Positions 60,951-64,000 of a stretch of DNA of 64,000 nt are shown here, piece by piece. Source of the stretch: Echinicola strongylocentroti (GTDB lineage: Bacteria > Bacteroidota > Bacteroidia > Cytophagales > Cyclobacteriaceae); contig NZ_CP030041.1 of assembly GCF_003260975.1 (NCBI RefSeq), positions 3,581,001 through 3,645,000 on the forward strand, read 5' to 3'. The notes under the pieces are model-generated. The model made no database searches and was not told the DNA's origin. It worked only from the letters and a program-made list of their open reading frames with translations. The translations under genes were made by a program, and so were the position numbers. Within the stretch, counting starts at the first letter, position 1, and each line of letters starts with the position of its first letter.

Positions 60951-63179
60951 ATGAACAATTTTACAAAACTGCTTTTTGCGTGTTTTTGCTTGTCAGGGGT
61001 TTTCCTATTTGGATGTAAGGAAGAATTCGATGACTACTACGCCCGTCCGGAAGGACTGGAGGGGCCAGTGTACCAGATGCTTTCCGATTCCGTCCGTTTC
61101 CGGGGAGACTTTGACCATTACCTAGCGCTGGTGGACAGGGCAGGTTACAAGCAGACCCTCAGCTCAGCGGGCTATTGGACCGTATTCGCTCCCAATGACG
61201 AGGCCTTTGAGCAATATTTTCAAGATAATGGCCTCAGCGGTATCGATGATATCTCTGATGAGAAGGCCTACGAAATCGTCACCTATTCCCTTGTGTACAA
61301 TGCCTATAGCATGAGGGATCTGGGCTATTACCAAACTGGCCCTGGAAACGACACCCTTTCTTCTGCTTTCAGAAGAAAGACGGCCTATTATAAGGGAGTA
61401 TACAAGGATGATGTTTACGGGCAAGAGCTGGATGTGGTGGATGCCAATAGAAATGGCGTGGCCACCTACAATATCAATGATAACAACAACAAGTACATCC
61501 CTTATTATGTGCAGCATTACCTGGATCAGATGAACTTGACGGCAGATGATATTGAAGGCTTTTATGATCGGCCTTATTCCGGTGCCCAAGTGGCCAATGC
61601 CAATGTCGTGCAGTCAAATGTCCCCGCAGAAAACGGCTATATCCATACCGTGGACCGAGTGATCGAGCCGATGCCCAATATTGCAGACTACCTGAAGGGC
61701 AAGCCGGAATACAGCCTTTTTAAGTCTATTCTTGAAATGGACTTCAGGGATGAGGAAAACAATACCGCAGTGAACTACGATGGGACGACCTATCCAGAAC
61801 TCACCGAGCGATTTGGGCCAGTGTATGACTTGTCTGGCCCTGTCTATGTGAAGTCTTACACTGGTACCTATGCTTTTGCGCCCAATAATGAGAACTTCCT
61901 GACGGGAGGCAATGATGCCCAGTCTGATAGCTGGACGCTTTTTGCACCCAATAACGAAGCCCTTCAGCAGTTTTTGGATGAAGTGCTCTTGGAATATTAC
62001 GGCGAACTCGCCAATGTGCCTGATCCGATCCTGTTTGATTTTGTAAATATGCACATGTGGCAGACGGCTCTCTGGCCAAGTCGATTTACCTTGGTGTCCA
62101 ACTTACTTAATGAAGAAGCGCGCTTTGATGCTGAAACGGATCTGGTAGAGAGAAAAGTCCTGAGCAACGGCCTTTTTTATGGCACCAATCAAGTGCAGCA
62201 AGGAAACTTCTTCTTTACCGTTTACAGCAGGCCATACTTGGATCCTTCCTACAGTATCATGTTGGAGCTGCTGAACAGCTACCGGTTTACCGTGTCTGAT
62301 CCAGGACAGAATTTTGCCATGCTCATGATGTCCAATCAGCAGCTCAATGACGCTGGATTTGTGTACGATCCAGGAGCCCGTGATGTGTGGACCTATAATG
62401 GATCCGCTGCCCAGGCCTACGAACGGTTAATAAGAATGTTGGAAATGAGCATCATTAAGCTGGGAAGCTCGGAGGAATTGGAAGATATATCAGGTTCTGG
62501 TATCGTGGAGACCTTGGGAGGAGAGTATATCCGTTATGAAAACGGGCAGTTTTTCGCCTCGGGAAATATCGATAGCGGCGAATACATCGACGTCAATGAA
62601 AGTGAAACGTATGAAGCGGTAAACGGTCGTGATTTTTATACGGAAGGATTGGTTGCTTACACTGAAAAGGTGCTGGCAGAGATTATCCTGGAAACACCGC
62701 AGTTTGCCAAATTTGCCGAATACCTAGAAAACTCAAGTATCTATAATGCTTCTACTTTACAGATCGAAGGCGTGTCTCCTGGGCAGTTTTTTACGGTGTT
62801 GGTGCCTTCTGATGAAGCCATAGCTGCTGCGGTGGCCGCTGGCAAAATCCCCGCAGACCCCATGACGTCGGATGCAGCAGAGCGGGAAGCAATTACGGCC
62901 TTCTTGAAGTACCATTTCGTGCCCAGAAATACCATTGTGCCCGACGGGAAGAAAATCGTAAGCGAAAACGGTGAGGAATTCAGTACACTTCTGGCCTCCT
63001 TGGACGGCGAAATCAAAGAGGTAGTGATCGACAACAGTGCCAATGGCTTCCAGCCTCCTTACACCATGACGGTAACGGACCTACAGGGCAATGTGGCCAA
63101 TGTGGACATTCCTAACAGTAATGTGCTGGGCAGCTATGCTGTGCTGCATCAGATTGATCGAGTTTTAGAAAGTAACTAA
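60951..63179 (+). CDS. Fasciclin (FAS1)-repeat lipoprotein
   Basis: A 742-residue lipoprotein (lipobox FLFGC, Cys22). At least two or three FAS1 domains can be seen: one at about 45-160 (YKQTLSSAGYWTVFAPNDEAF), one at about 235-370 (YSLFKSILEMDF, WTLFAPNNEALQQFL) and one at about 590-742 (FFTVLVPSDEAIAAAVAAGK, FLKYHFVPRNTIVP). The middle is less clear. FAS1 proteins act in surface adhesion or ligand binding. It lies 23 bp upstream of a SusC start, so the two are co-transcribed; it may replace or supplement a SusD. Confidence 0.88.
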   Translation: MNNFTKLLFACFCLSGVFLFGCKEEFDDYYARPEGLEGPVYQMLSDSVRFRGDFDHYLALVDRAGYKQTLSSAGYWTVFAPNDEAFEQYFQDNGLSGIDDISDEKAYEIVTYSLVYNAYSMRDLGYYQTGPGNDTLSSAFRRKTAYYKGVYKDDVYGQELDVVDANRNGVATYNINDNNNKYIPYYVQHYLDQMNLTADDIEGFYDRPYSGAQVANANVVQSNVPAENGYIHTVDRVIEPMPNIADYLKGKPEYSLFKSILEMDFRDEENNTAVNYDGTTYPELTERFGPVYDLSGPVYVKSYTGTYAFAPNNENFLTGGNDAQSDSWTLFAPNNEALQQFLDEVLLEYYGELANVPDPILFDFVNMHMWQTALWPSRFTLVSNLLNEEARFDAETDLVERKVLSNGLFYGTNQVQQGNFFFTVYSRPYLDPSYSIMLELLNSYRFTVSDPGQNFAMLMMSNQQLNDAGFVYDPGARDVWTYNGSAAQAYERLIRMLEMSIIKLGSSEELEDISGSGIVETLGGEYIRYENGQFFASGNIDSGEYIDVNESETYEAVNGRDFYTEGLVAYTEKVLAEIILETPQFAKFAEYLENSSIYNASTLQIEGVSPGQFFTVLVPSDEAIAAAVAAGKIPADPMTSDAAEREAITAFLKYHFVPRNTIVPDGKKIVSENGEEFSTLLASLDGEIKEVVIDNSANGFQPPYTMTVTDLQGNVANVDIPNSNVLGSYAVLHQIDRVLESN

Positions 63180-63202
63180 CCCCAATAACCAAAATATTTC
63201 TT

Positions 63203-64000
63203 ATGAAGAATTTTACAAAGAAACTGTTGTGGTTTGTCGTGGGGCTTACTTTGATCACTTCGGGGTATTCCCGGGCACAGCAACAGCCCGCCCAAACCTT
63301 GGAAATCGTCAAAGGAAAAGTCACTGACAAAGATGACGGCTCCACCATCATCGGTGCTACGGTGGTAGAGGTGGATCGAAATGATGAAAGAACGCTCCGC
63401 GGGGTAGCCACTGATGTGAATGGTGCTTTTTCCCTAAGGGTAAGCAGCAAGCAAAACCTCATCCGCATTTCCTTTATCGGCTATAAAACGGTGACCGTCC
63501 CCATTAATGGACAGTCGGAAATCAATGTCCCTCTCCAATTTCAGGTCAGTGATCTGGACGTGGCAGAGGTGACCGCAGAAAAGATGATCGATCAGGGCAT
63601 GATGAAAATCGATGAGCGTGACCTGACCTCCTCCGCCACACGAGTGGATGCAGAATTGCTCGAGGAGATGTCGGCCCTATCCATAGACCAAGCCTTGCAA
63701 GGACGAATGGCCGGTGTGGACATTGTGTCCAACTCAGGTGATCCGGGTGCTGGGATGTCCATTAGGATCCGGGGTACCACTTCCATCAACGGCTCATCAG
63801 AGCCACTGATCGTGGTGGACGGGATTCCTTTCCAGACCAACACCTCCTCTTTTGACTTTGCCAATGCCAATGAACAGGAATATGCGCAACTGCTGAACGT
63901 GGCACCGGCAGATATTGAGTCCATCACCGTACTACGGGATGCGGCGGCCACGGCACTGTGGGGCTCCAGAGGCTCTAATGGGGTGCTGGTGATCACGACC
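63203..64000 (+). CDS. SusC/RagA-type TonB-dependent receptor, C-terminus beyond window
   Basis: From the ATG at 63203, 266 codons stay open to the window end. A signal peptide (about 1-26, ending SRAQ) precedes a carboxypeptidase-regulatory-like domain (IVKGKVTDKDDGSTIIGATV) and a plug (SIRIRGTTSINGSSEPLIVV, SITVLRDAAATALWGSRGSN). It is the third SusC-type gene here and is paired with a fasciclin lipoprotein upstream. Whether a SusD follows is outside the window. Confidence 0.9.
   Translation, partial: MKNFTKKLLWFVVGLTLITSGYSRAQQQPAQTLEIVKGKVTDKDDGSTIIGATVVEVDRNDERTLRGVATDVNGAFSLRVSSKQNLIRISFIGYKTVTVPINGQSEINVPLQFQVSDLDVAEVTAEKMIDQGMMKIDERDLTSSATRVDAELLEEMSALSIDQALQGRMAGVDIVSNSGDPGAGMSIRIRGTTSINGSSEPLIVVDGIPFQTNTSSFDFANANEQEYAQLLNVAPADIESITVLRDAAATALWGSRGSNGVLVITT

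Overview
The window looks like chromosomal DNA of a Bacteroidota bacterium, most likely a marine Cyclobacteriaceae member such as Echinicola. This is inferred from three complete or partial SusC-type receptors, two SusD lipoproteins, a hybrid two-component sensor with a fused AraC domain, many lipobox proteins and typical Bacteroidota intergenic repeats. No rRNA, tRNA, CRISPR array or intact transposase was seen.

Layout. 1-7295 (mostly minus strand): a partial secreted alpha/beta hydrolase, a 61-residue membrane protein, an NCS1-type permease, a GntR regulator with a sugar-binding-like domain, a GH106 alpha-L-rhamnosidase and L-rhamnose mutarotase. 7738-17491 (plus): SusC, SusD, a beta-propeller glycosidase-like protein and a large DUF4450-type enzyme. 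18065-22375: a MocR regulator divergent from a branched-chain aminotransferase, then a tightly coupled ECF sigma factor / small protein / ClpP operon. 22396-24819: an AT-rich insert with a PD-(D/E)XK nuclease-like gene between perfect 63-bp direct repeats. 24827-32064: a double-domain rhamnogalacturonan acetylesterase, YceI and MarR, and the YbbA/YbbP/arylesterase cluster. 32478-34942: a GMC dehydrogenase and its small Tat-like subunit. 35703-53417: a second saccharolytic stretch with two GH105 enzymes, a GH5 enzyme, SusC/SusD, a dienelactone hydrolase, a polysaccharide deacetylase and a tandemly duplicated CE7 acetylesterase, one copy of which is broken. 54138-64000: a hybrid two-component regulator, a three-PKD lipoprotein, a fasciclin lipoprotein and the start of a third SusC.

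Together the genes suggest stepwise use of rhamnogalacturonan (pectin): esterases remove acetyl groups, SusC/SusD pairs import oligosaccharides, GH105 removes unsaturated uronate ends left by lyases, GH106 releases L-rhamnose and the mutarotase readies it for catabolism. Polysaccharide lyases and the cytosolic rhamnose pathway are not in the window.

The intergenic DNA is unusually rich in repeats: five copies of a 170-bp fold-back element that looks like a MITE, four copies of a roughly 370-bp repeat that bounds the CE7 duplication, a tandem array of roughly 295-bp units, and several smaller families.
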